Shown here piece after piece: positions 1 to 6,518 of a stretch of DNA of 25,511 nt. The stretch is from assembly GCA_050920955.1 (NCBI GenBank), contig JBPBQS010000274.1, positions 1 through 25,511 on the forward strand, read 5' to 3'. The position numbers and the translations under genes are program-made. Positions within the stretch are counted from its first letter, which is position 1. Every line of letters starts with the position of its first letter. A model generated the notes under the pieces. It was not told the DNA's origin. It ran no database searches and worked only from the letters and a program-made list of their open reading frames with translations. This DNA is from CAXSEF01 sp050920955. Lineage in GTDB: Bacteria; Pseudomonadota; Alphaproteobacteria; Acetobacterales; Acetobacteraceae.

Positions 1-661
1 TGTAGGCCATCTTGCGGCTCTCCGGGACCCAGTAGCCCAGGTAGACGTAGGGCAGGCCGAGCGCCTTGGCGCGCGCCACCAGCCACAGGATCGCGAAGGT
101 GCCGAGCGAGCGGCGGTCGTGCTCGGGGGCGAAGTAGCTGTAGACGGCGGACAGGCCGTCGCCGAGGCGGTCGGCGAGGCAGGCGCCGATGAGCTGGTCG
201 TCGGGGTCGCGGAACTCGACCAGGAAGGTCTCGATCGGCGTGTCCTCGACCATGGCGCGGTAGTCGTAGAAGCTCATCGTGGCCATGTCGCCCTCGCCGT
301 GGCGGGCCTGCTGGTAGCGCTGGAACAGGGCGAACTGCTCGGCGGTGGCGCGCGAGGCGACCTCGGTGCCGGTGACGGCAGCGTTGTTGCGCGCGATGCG
401 GCGCAGGGTGCGGTCCGGCGCGAAGGTCGCCTCGGGGATGCGGATCGGGATGCAGGCGTTGCAGGACGGGCAGACCGGCGCGTAGGCGATGTTGTGGCTG
501 CGCCGGAAGCCGGCGCGCGACAGGCGGTCGTGCAGGGCGTCGGCGTCGGGGCCGGTGATCTCGGTGACGACCTTGCGCTCGGTGCGGCCGGCGACGTACG
601 GGCAGGGCAGGGGCGCGGTCGTGTAGAAGAACTGCGGGCGGCGCGGCGGCTTGTAGGACAT
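1..661 (-). CDS. bpt: Aspartate/glutamate leucyltransferase, partial (C-terminus beyond window edge)
   Basis: The first 220 residues are present; the 3' end lies outside the window. Bpt transfers leucine from Leu-tRNA to proteins with N-terminal Asp or Glu, marking them for ClpS/ClpAP in the bacterial N-end rule pathway, in the cytoplasm. The translation begins MSYKPPRRPQFFYTT and shows the family signatures CPYVAGRTERKVVTEITGPD, then HNIAYAPVCPSC with the conserved Cys cluster (C-P-S-C-x-x-C, about residues 63-69), FQRYQQARHG, and near the cut end YLGYWVPESRKMAY. These are typical of the ATE/Bpt fold (usual length about 250 residues). The ATG at 661 is chosen because the family N-terminus fits; no strong ribosome binding site is visible. 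It lies 52 bases downstream of the RDD gene in the same direction, so probably the last gene of that transcript. Identification is firm; Bpt rather than eukaryote-type Ate1 is from family knowledge. Confidence 0.93.
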   Translation of the reverse strand, partial: MSYKPPRRPQFFYTTAPLPCPYVAGRTERKVVTEITGPDADALHDRLSRAGFRRSHNIAYAPVCPSCNACIPIRIPEATFAPDRTLRRIARNNAAVTGTEVASRATAEQFALFQRYQQARHGEGDMATMSFYDYRAMVEDTPIETFLVEFRDPDDQLIGACLADRLGDGLSAVYSYFAPEHDRRSLGTFAILWLVARAKALGLPYVYLGYWVPESRKMAY

Positions 662-713
662 GCGCGTGCCGGCGGCGTCGGGACCCGGCGGGAGGCTGGG
701 GCGCGACACGGCG

Positions 714-1178
714 TCAGGCGGCCATGCGGGCTGCATGCGGGGCGAGCGCGTCGGCGCGCAGGACGGCGACCCCGCCCAGCATGTCGTGCAGCGCGCGGTG
801 GCGCGGCGTCACCAGGACCAGCAGGAACGGCAGGCCGCCGGTGGCCAGCGTGAGCCAGTAGCCGGCGGTGTAGAGCAGCGCCTGCGTCCCGTCCGGCGGC
901 GCGAGCGTGGCGTCGCTGCGCACGAACAGGCCGGCGAGCGCCTGGCCTGGGGTGGCGCCGAAGCTCGCGACGCACAGCCAGGTGTAGAGGAACGGCACCG
1001 CCGGCAGCGCCGCGAGCAGCGGCAGGCCGAGGCCCAGGGTGAGCAGGCCGAACGCGAGCAGGGCGACGTGCAGCGCCGCGAGCCCGATCGCCAGCAGCAC
1101 CGCGTCGAGGCCCCACGACAGGATGCGGCGCCAGATCACGCCGCGGGTCAGGAGGTCATCGGGCCAGAACCTGGTCAT
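714..1178 (-). CDS. RDD family integral membrane protein
   Basis: A 154-residue membrane protein with the RDD pattern: RRILSWGLDAVLL near the N-terminus (the R and D of the name), then two or three hydrophobic segments around residues 22-48, 50-72 and 105-125, and a charged end with TPRHRALHDMLGGVAVL, a common RDD motif. RDD proteins are poorly characterised; some are proposed ion or metabolite transporters. Its ATG overlaps the stop of the upstream acylase gene in an ATGA (4 bases), so translation is probably coupled. bpt follows after 52 bases. RDD proteins next to bpt are common in alphaproteobacteria as far as I recall. Specific function unknown. Confidence 0.88.
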   Translation of the reverse strand: MTRFWPDDLLTRGVIWRRILSWGLDAVLLAIGLAALHVALLAFGLLTLGLGLPLLAALPAVPFLYTWLCVASFGATPGQALAGLFVRSDATLAPPDGTQALLYTAGYWLTLATGGLPFLLVLVTPRHRALHDMLGGVAVLRADALAPHAARMAA

Positions 1179-3553
1179 GGCGTCAGCTCCACGGTGGCTG
1201 TGACCTCATCTGGGGTCGGACCGAGCGGGATGGTAGCGCCCTCCGACCAGCGGCGCAGCATGTTCCACGCGAACCCGCTCAGCGGGTGGCCGCTCTCGCC
1301 GGGCGCGATCATGAAGCGGCTCTGGTCGAGGTCGGAGAGGTCGTAGACGCCCCGGTAGCCGGCGCCGTGGCGGGACTCGAAGCGGCCGAGCGTCCCGTTG
1401 CCGCCGCGGAACAGCGTCGTGTCGTCGCCGGGCACGGCGGTGCGCCGGCTGGCGAGGCGGCCCACCACGGGCAGGGTGCCGAGCAGGGCGTCGGCGAACA
1501 CCGCCTGGTGCGCGTCGCCCCAGCGCCAGGCGGCGGGGTCGGAGCCGAAGCGCGGGGCGAGGGCGGCCACGGCCTCGGCCAGGGAGTTCGCCAGCACCGG
1601 GGCGCACGGGCCGGCGCACCAGTACGCCGCGCCGGGATGCGGGGGCAGGAGGAGGGCGGCGGCGAAGTCCTCCCACGGCCCGCGCTGCGCCTCCGCGACG
1701 TTGCGGCGGGCGAGGACGTCGGACACGAAGCGCTGCACCCAGGCGTTGAACACCAGCGGCGCGGGGCCGTCCGCCGCCATCGTGGCGTCCCAGCGCTGGA
1801 GCAGGTCCTGCGCGGCGCGGGCCGGGCCGGCGGGGATCTCGGCGGCGCGCAGCACGGGCAGCAGGGCGGCGGCGAAGCTGCTCCCGGCGTCGGCCTGCAT
1901 GGCGGCGAAGTCGGCGACCGTGGGGTGGGGCAGGGCGGTCAGGCGCTCGCGGATGCGGCGTGCGCGCCAGTCGCCGTCGGCGTCGCGCCCGAGGTCGACC
2001 GGGAAGCCCGGCCCGACGGTGGGCTCGTTGCCGTTGAGCAGCACGCCGCCCGCGGGGGCGACGAAGTGCGGCAGGGCGTCGCCGCCGGCCTCGCCGGTCC
2101 AGTCGTGGCGGCCGTCGTCGCCGCCGGCCGGGAGCGCGCCGGCGCCGAACGGGTCGCCGCCCGCACCGACCCGCACCGGGACTTGGCCGGTGGTGAACAG
2201 CGCGATGCGGGTGGCGTCGGCGACCAGCAGGTTCTGCACCGGCGTCGCGAGCAGCGGGGCGGCGCGGCCGGCCTCGTCGACGTCGCGCGCCCGGTCGAGC
2301 GCCAGCAGCCCGGCGGCGGCGGCCGGCGCGCGCAGGTTCTCCATCGACGCCGCCAGCACCGGGGGCTCCATGCCGCGCATGAAGGTGGCGGTCGGGTCGG
2401 CGTCGAGGTCGCTGACCACCGGGCCGTGCCGCGTCTCGCGGACGTGCAGCACGACGTCGGGCGCGCCGCGCACGTGGATGGTCTCGTCGCGTCGGGCGAA
2501 CTCCGCGGGGCCGTCCGGCGTGGCGTAGCGGCCGTCGGGCAGCACGGTCTCGCGGAACAGGTCCTGGGTGTCGATGCTCGCCGTGGTGAACGACCAGGCG
2601 ACGTGGCTGTTGCGCCCGATCACCAGGAACGGCGTGCCCGGGGCGGTGGCGCCCGCCAGCGTCCCCGCCGGCGTGTCGATGCGCGCCAGGTACCACAGGT
2701 CGGGGAAGCCGAGCTGCAGGTGCGGGTCGCCGGCCAGCAGGGGCGCGCCCGTGGCGCTGCGGCGGCCGTCGACCGCCCACTCGTCGGACTCCTCCGCGGG
2801 CTGGGTGAAGCGCTCGGGGAACGCGGGCAGCGCCGCGAGCACGCGCCCGGCGGCGAGCGAGGCGTGGCGCGGGTCGGGCGGCGGCGCGGCGTCCGCCGGT
2901 GCCGCCGCGTCGGCGGGCAGGGCGTCGCGCCGGGCCGGCCAGAGCTGGAGCACGTGGACCATGTCGATGTGCGCGGCCAGCGCCAGCCGCGACAGCTCCG
3001 CCCGCTCGTTGGTGGACAGCCACAGGGCGAGCACGCGCCCCCACAGCATGGTGTCGGCCGGCGTCCACGGCGCCGGCGGCCCGAGCACCGGCGCGTCGAG
3101 CGAGGCGAGGCGGCCGCGCGCCGCGGTCCAGGCATTGACGCCGGACGCGTACGCCTCGAGCAGCCCGCGCACCTCGGGCGACGCCGCCGCCGCGTCCGCC
3201 TCGGCGAGGCGGCGCAGGCCGAGGGTGCGCATCATGCGGTCGAGCGGCACGGCGTCCGGCCCGGCCAGCTCGGCCAGCCGCCCGGAGCCGACCGCGCGCA
3301 GCAGCGTCATCTGCGACAGCCGGTCGCGGGCGTGCAGCACGCCAAGCGCCGCGGCGGCGTCGGCCTCGGTGGCGGCGCGGATGCGCGGGATGCCGTCGCC
3401 GTCGAAGGTGACGTGGGCCGGCGCGGACAGGACAGGGACGCGCAGGGCCAGGTGGCGCGGCGGCAGGGTCAGCGCGACGACGCCGGCGACGGAGCCGGCC
3501 GCCACGAGCAGAAGGCCGGCGAGGCCGGTGGCGAGGAGCCGGGCGGTGCGCAT
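1175..3553 (-). CDS. Penicillin acylase family (S45) Ntn hydrolase
   Basis: A 792-residue precursor of the penicillin/cephalosporin/acyl-homoserine-lactone acylase family, which cleave amide-linked acyl groups after autoprocessing into alpha and beta chains. Residues about 5-30 form one hydrophobic segment (signal peptide or anchor), so a periplasmic enzyme is expected. The alpha chain has DGDGIPRIRAATEADAAAAL and LHARDRLSQM. The predicted nucleophile is Ser256 in EESDEWAVDGRRSATG, the first residue of the beta chain; His278 in GDPHL then falls at beta-23, the position used by the cephalosporin and AHL acylases. An NGN motif (507-509) fits the oxyanion-hole Asn. The usual S-N-x-W after the cut is S-D-E-W here. 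The ATG at 3553 follows a hairpin repeat and no good Shine-Dalgarno is visible. It ends in an ATGA overlap with the RDD gene. Substrate cannot be read from sequence: beta-lactam side chains, AHLs or other amides are all possible. Confidence 0.9.
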   Translation of the reverse strand: MRTARLLATGLAGLLLVAAGSVAGVVALTLPPRHLALRVPVLSAPAHVTFDGDGIPRIRAATEADAAAALGVLHARDRLSQMTLLRAVGSGRLAELAGPDAVPLDRMMRTLGLRRLAEADAAAASPEVRGLLEAYASGVNAWTAARGRLASLDAPVLGPPAPWTPADTMLWGRVLALWLSTNERAELSRLALAAHIDMVHVLQLWPARRDALPADAAAPADAAPPPDPRHASLAAGRVLAALPAFPERFTQPAEESDEWAVDGRRSATGAPLLAGDPHLQLGFPDLWYLARIDTPAGTLAGATAPGTPFLVIGRNSHVAWSFTTASIDTQDLFRETVLPDGRYATPDGPAEFARRDETIHVRGAPDVVLHVRETRHGPVVSDLDADPTATFMRGMEPPVLAASMENLRAPAAAAGLLALDRARDVDEAGRAAPLLATPVQNLLVADATRIALFTTGQVPVRVGAGGDPFGAGALPAGGDDGRHDWTGEAGGDALPHFVAPAGGVLLNGNEPTVGPGFPVDLGRDADGDWRARRIRERLTALPHPTVADFAAMQADAGSSFAAALLPVLRAAEIPAGPARAAQDLLQRWDATMAADGPAPLVFNAWVQRFVSDVLARRNVAEAQRGPWEDFAAALLLPPHPGAAYWCAGPCAPVLANSLAEAVAALAPRFGSDPAAWRWGDAHQAVFADALLGTLPVVGRLASRRTAVPGDDTTLFRGGNGTLGRFESRHGAGYRGVYDLSDLDQSRFMIAPGESGHPLSGFAWNMLRRWSEGATIPLGPTPDEVTATVELTP

Positions 3554-3574
3554 CGCGTCCGATCGTGCGGGAAG

Positions 3575-3700
3575 GAAGCAAGGCCAGAGGCTCTGCCTCT
3601 GGACTCCGCCAAAGGCTGCGCCCTTGGAACGCGCCCCTTAAGTCAAGGGATCAAAGGGTCCTCGGACCCTTTGCGGGTTCGGGCAGAGCCCGACCTTCCT
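3575..3700. repeat. Modular hairpin repeat, copy 1 (full, two facing halves)
   Basis: Left half: stem a CCAGAGGC/GCCTCTGG (3584-3591, 3595-3602), linker actccg, stem b CCAAAGGC/GCCCTTGG (3609-3616, 3620-3627, one mismatch). Centre CTTAAG at 3637-3642. Right half: stem b AAAGGGTCC/GGACCCTTT (3653-3661, 3664-3672), linker gcggg, stem a TCGGGC/GCCCGA (3679-3684, 3688-3693). It lies between the lipoprotein stop and the acylase start, both read leftward. It is nearly the reverse complement of copy 9. Confidence 0.9.
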
Positions 3701-3715
3701 CAGGCGCCGCCAGGC

Positions 3716-3949
3716 TCAGTGGACGAAGCCGAAGGACGGCGCGCCGAGACCCGGGCACGAGCAGTGCTCGCCGATGCGGACCTGCTGCGGCAGGCGGCAC
3801 TGGTAGACGCCGGCGGCGCAGACGTAGCCGTAGCCGTCGGCGACCTGCGGCCCGACCGGCGTGGCCGCGCCGGAGCAGCCGCCGAGCAGGGCGAGGCCTG
3901 CCGCGAGGGCGAGGCGGGCGGGGGCGCGGCGGAAGCGGGAATGCGTCAT
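3716..3949 (-). CDS. Small cysteine-rich lipoprotein, unknown function
   Basis: A 77-residue protein starting MTHSRFRRAPARLALAAG. It has a basic N-region, a hydrophobic core and a lipobox ending L-G-G-C at Cys25, so it should be lipidated and held at the inner or outer membrane. The mature part is only about 53 residues and carries four cysteines (44, 51, 63, 65), enough for two disulfides. I do not recognise a family. The ATG at 3949 is preceded by a good ribosome binding site (GAGGAG, about 6 bases upstream); the frame stays open further upstream, but that part overlaps the preceding gene and looks non-coding. It begins 35 bases after the stop of the HtrA-like gene in the same direction, suggesting one transcript. 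A repeat copy follows at once. Confidence 0.8.
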   Translation of the reverse strand: MTHSRFRRAPARLALAAGLALLGGCSGAATPVGPQVADGYGYVCAAGVYQCRLPQQVRIGEHCSCPGLGAPSFGFVH

Positions 3950-3984
3950 GGGAGTCTCCTCTTTGGTCCGGGGAAGGGGCAGGC

Positions 3985-4962
3985 TCAGTGCATCATCGGC
4001 GCACGGAGGAAGGTCTCGCGGTCCGCCGAGACGACGGCGATGTCCATCTCCGCGCCGAGGCGGCCGATGCGCAGCGCGACGCGCGCGCCGGCGTCGCCCG
4101 CGGACCAGACGCGACGCCACAGCGCGGACAGCTCGCGGATCTCCTCCTCGCCGACGGCGATCACGCGGTCGCCGACCATCAGGCCGGCCTTCTCGGCAGG
4201 GCCGCCGTCGGCCAGGCCGCCGACGACGATCGTGTCGTCGTCCTCCATGGCGTAGATGCCGAGCCAGGGGCGCGGCGGGCGGTTGACGCGGCCCAGCGTG
4301 CGCAGGTCGTCCAGGATCGGCAGCAGGCGCGCGATCGGCACGATCATGTTCATGTCCACGCGACGGCCGCGCGCGTCGCCCTGCTGCAGGATCAGCGAGG
4401 CCACGCCGAGCAGCCGCCCGTCCTGGCCGATCAGCGCGGCGCCGCCCCAGAACGGGTGCGCGGGTGCCGTGAAGATCGCGTCGTCGAGCACGTACTCCCA
4501 GTAGCCGGCGAACTCCTGGCGCGCGACCACGTGGGTCTCGATGGCGCGCGTCATGCCGCCCTGCGCGGCCAGGATCGCGGTGGAGCCGACCTCGGGCCCC
4601 TGCGTGGTGCTGAACTCCAGCGCCGGGGCGTCGAGCCGGCCGAGCGGCTGCACCACCGCGAAGCCGCTCTCCGCGTCGACGCCGAGCGCGTGGCCCTGCA
4701 CCGCGCCGCCGCGCGCCGTGGTCAGCCAGATCGTCTCCGCCTCGAGCACCAGGTAGCCCATGGTCAGCACCAGGCCGCCCGCGATCACCACGCCCGAGCC
4801 GTCGCGCTCGGTGCCGAGCGCGCTCGCGGTGAAGGCGTCGGCGGGGACGCTGGAGCGCACGCCGATCACGCTGAGCAGCGCGGTGTCCAGGTCGAAGCTG
4901 TAGTCGCTCTGGTCCGGCCTGAGCTTGAGCGGGATCTCCGGCTCCGTCCTCGGCATGGGCAT
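3985..4962 (-). CDS. HtrA-like trypsin-fold + PDZ protein lacking the catalytic triad (pseudoprotease)
   Basis: 325 residues from the ATG at 4962, chosen for the GAGGGAG ribosome binding site 5 bases upstream; a longer form from 5067 is possible but reads through poor sequence. The order matches S1C/HtrA proteases: GSGVVIAGGLVLTMGYLV (residues 55-72), GFAVVQPLG (100-108), PFWGGAALIGQDGRLLGV (170-187), then a PDZ domain (about 233-315) with PWLGIY and AEKAGLMVGDRVIAVGEEEI. In active HtrA these blocks read LTNxHVV, DLAVL and GNSGGPL. Here His, Asp and Ser are all missing (Y/L, G, W), so proteolysis is not expected. No signal peptide follows the chosen start, so it may be cytoplasmic. It probably binds C-terminal peptides through the PDZ domain as a scaffold; this is inference. 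It is followed after 35 bases by the lipoprotein gene. Confidence 0.85.
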   Translation of the reverse strand: MPMPRTEPEIPLKLRPDQSDYSFDLDTALLSVIGVRSSVPADAFTASALGTERDGSGVVIAGGLVLTMGYLVLEAETIWLTTARGGAVQGHALGVDAESGFAVVQPLGRLDAPALEFSTTQGPEVGSTAILAAQGGMTRAIETHVVARQEFAGYWEYVLDDAIFTAPAHPFWGGAALIGQDGRLLGVASLILQQGDARGRRVDMNMIVPIARLLPILDDLRTLGRVNRPPRPWLGIYAMEDDDTIVVGGLADGGPAEKAGLMVGDRVIAVGEEEIRELSALWRRVWSAGDAGARVALRIGRLGAEMDIAVVSADRETFLRAPMMH

Positions 4963-5030
4963 GGGCACTCCCTCAGTATCCGTGGCGGGCATACCCGCAC
5001 AGTGGGCGGAGCATAGGCCCGTATGTCGGG

Positions 5031-5081
5031 GACACGCGAGCCAATCTGCGGTTGCAGACACCCGCAATCGGCTCGCGTGTC
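5031..5081. promoter_or_regulatory. Long interrupted inverted repeat between divergent genes
   Basis: GACACGCGAGCC (5031-5042) is matched exactly by its reverse complement at 5070-5081. Inside, TGCGG (5047-5051) can pair with CCGCA (5062-5066), leaving a 10-base loop. The element is centred in the region between the leftward HtrA-like gene (start 4962) and the rightward acyltransferase (start 5126), 69 and 45 bases away. It differs from the hairpin repeat family of this window. It could be an operator for a dimeric regulator or a structured RNA leader. No clear -35/-10 pair is visible beside it. Confidence 0.6.
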
Positions 5082-5125
5082 GCCTGGCGATGCACTAACG
5101 TCCGCGGCGCACAGTGGATGCACCC

Positions 5126-6394
5126 ATGGCGCCGGCCCCGTCACCTGAACATCCGTTCATCCCCGCCCAGTCCGCATACCTCCCGGCGCTCGACGGGCTG
5201 CGGGCTGCGGCGGTGCTGCTGGTGGTGGCCTCGCACGCCGGGCTGGAGCGCGCCGTGCCGGGCGGGCTCGGCGTCACCGTGTTCTTCGCGGTCAGCGGCT
5301 TCCTGATCACCCGCCAGCTCGTGGCGCAGCACCGGCGCGACGGCCGCGTCGGGCTCGCGGGGTTCTACCGGCGCCGCCTGCTGCGCCTGGTGCCGGCGTG
5401 GCTCGCCTACGTGGTGCTGGCGGGCGGCGCGTTCGTGCTCGCGGGCGGGCGGATCACGCCCGGCGGCTGGGCGGCGGCGCTCGCGCAGGGCGGCAACTAC
5501 TACCAGCTCGCCGCCGGCTACCACTCGTCGCTGCCCGGCGTGCGCCACCCGTTCAACATCCTGTGGTCGCTGTCGGTGGAGGACCACTTCTACCTGCTGT
5601 GGCCGGCGGCGCTGCTGGCGTGCCTGGCGCGCGGGCGGCCCGGCGGGGCGCTCGCGCTGTGCCTGGCGGCGTGCGCGGCCGTGCTGGCGTGGCGGCTGTG
5701 GCTGCTGGGCGACTGCTTCGGGCCGCGGCCCGGCGCCTGGGCGTGCCTGCGCATCGAGGACAACCCGGCGTTCCGCTTCAACCGCCTCTACCTCGCGACC
5801 GACACGCGGCTGGACTCGATCGCCTGGGGCGCGGTGCCGGCGCTGCTGCTGGCGATGCGGCCGGCGTGGGCGGCGCGGCTCGCGTCGGCGCGCGTGCTGC
5901 CGGCCCTGGCGCTGGCGCTGCTCGCGGCGAGCCTGGCGCTCGGCACGGCCTGGGCGGCGGGCCTGCCGGGCGGCACGGCGTTGGGCGGGCCGGTGGGGCG
6001 CGAGGCGCTGCGCACCACCGTGCAGGGCGCGGCGCTCGCGGTGCTGGTGCCGGCGGCGGCGCTGACCACGCACCCCTGGCGCCGCGCCCTGGAGTCCCGC
6101 CCCGCGCTGCTGGTCGGGCGCGCCAGCTACTCCGTCTACCTCTGGCACTGGGGGGCGTTCGCGCTCGCCGACGGGCTGGCGGCGCGGGGCAGCGTGGGGT
6201 GGGCCGCGGTCGCGCTGCCGCTGGCGGCGGGGCTGAGCACGGCGTCGTTCCTGGGCATCGAGCGGCCGATGCTGCAGGCACGGCGGCGGGCGGGGTCGCA
6301 TGCGCCGGGGGGATCCGGGGCAGGGGAGAAAGCAAGGCCAGAGGCGCTGCCTCTGGACTCCGCCAAAGGCGCGCCTTTGGAAACCTGGACGTAG
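5126..6394 (+). CDS. Acyltransferase 3 family (OafA-like) membrane protein
   Basis: 422 residues from the ATG at 5126; a GTG at 5114 would add four residues, and neither has a convincing ribosome binding site. Family 3 acyltransferases move acetyl or other acyl groups onto surface polysaccharides, LPS, peptidoglycan or lipids at the inner membrane. Signatures: LPALDGLRAAAVLLVVASHAG with the conserved Arg26 and His37, then GVTVFFAVSGFLIT (about 50-62), FYRRRLLRLVPAW, the WSLSVEDHFYLLWP block typical of the family, and SYSVYLWHWG in the C-terminal half. About ten hydrophobic segments are seen. The last 21 or so residues (about EKARPEALPLDSAKGAPLETWT) are encoded by a hairpin repeat copy, so the natural stop has probably been lost or displaced. 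It is followed by the rightward operon with glycosyltransferases, which fits a glycan-modifying role. Confidence 0.9.
   Translation: MAPAPSPEHPFIPAQSAYLPALDGLRAAAVLLVVASHAGLERAVPGGLGVTVFFAVSGFLITRQLVAQHRRDGRVGLAGFYRRRLLRLVPAWLAYVVLAGGAFVLAGGRITPGGWAAALAQGGNYYQLAAGYHSSLPGVRHPFNILWSLSVEDHFYLLWPAALLACLARGRPGGALALCLAACAAVLAWRLWLLGDCFGPRPGAWACLRIEDNPAFRFNRLYLATDTRLDSIAWGAVPALLLAMRPAWAARLASARVLPALALALLAASLALGTAWAAGLPGGTALGGPVGREALRTTVQGAALAVLVPAAALTTHPWRRALESRPALLVGRASYSVYLWHWGAFALADGLAARGSVGWAAVALPLAAGLSTASFLGIERPMLQARRRAGSHAPGGSGAGEKARPEALPLDSAKGAPLETWT
6330..6383. repeat. Modular hairpin repeat, copy 2 (half unit)
   Basis: One half only: stem a CCAGAGGC/GCCTCTGG (6338-6345, 6349-6356), linker actccg, stem b CCAAAGGC/GCCTTTGG (6363-6370, 6373-6380), both perfect. 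It lies inside the reading frame of the acyltransferase and encodes its C-terminus; the stop comes 9 bases after the element. Confidence 0.9.
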
Positions 6395-6518
6395 GATCGG
6401 TGTTCCCCGCGCCGCGAGTCCGGGCCGCCGTCAGGCCGTCGCGGCGTCCCTGGACAGGCACACAGGGGCAGTCTACCGACACCATGTGCCGCCCGGAGCG
6501 GGCGCGCGGGAGAGCAGC

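Noticed and set aside
3575..3700. Considered an insertion sequence remnant or an attachment site
   Set aside because: No transposase, target duplication or integrase; the same structure recurs with different stem sequences, which fits a REP-like element better.
1286..4255. Plus-strand open frame of 989 codons opposite the acylase and pseudoprotease
   Set aside because: It crosses two genes and a hairpin repeat, has Gly/Arg/Val-rich sequence without motifs, and the minus strand has well-defined families.
6395..6518. Possible promoter (TGGACA ... TCTACC) before the CoA-transferase
   Set aside because: Spacer of about 15 bases and poor -10 match; not strong enough to list.
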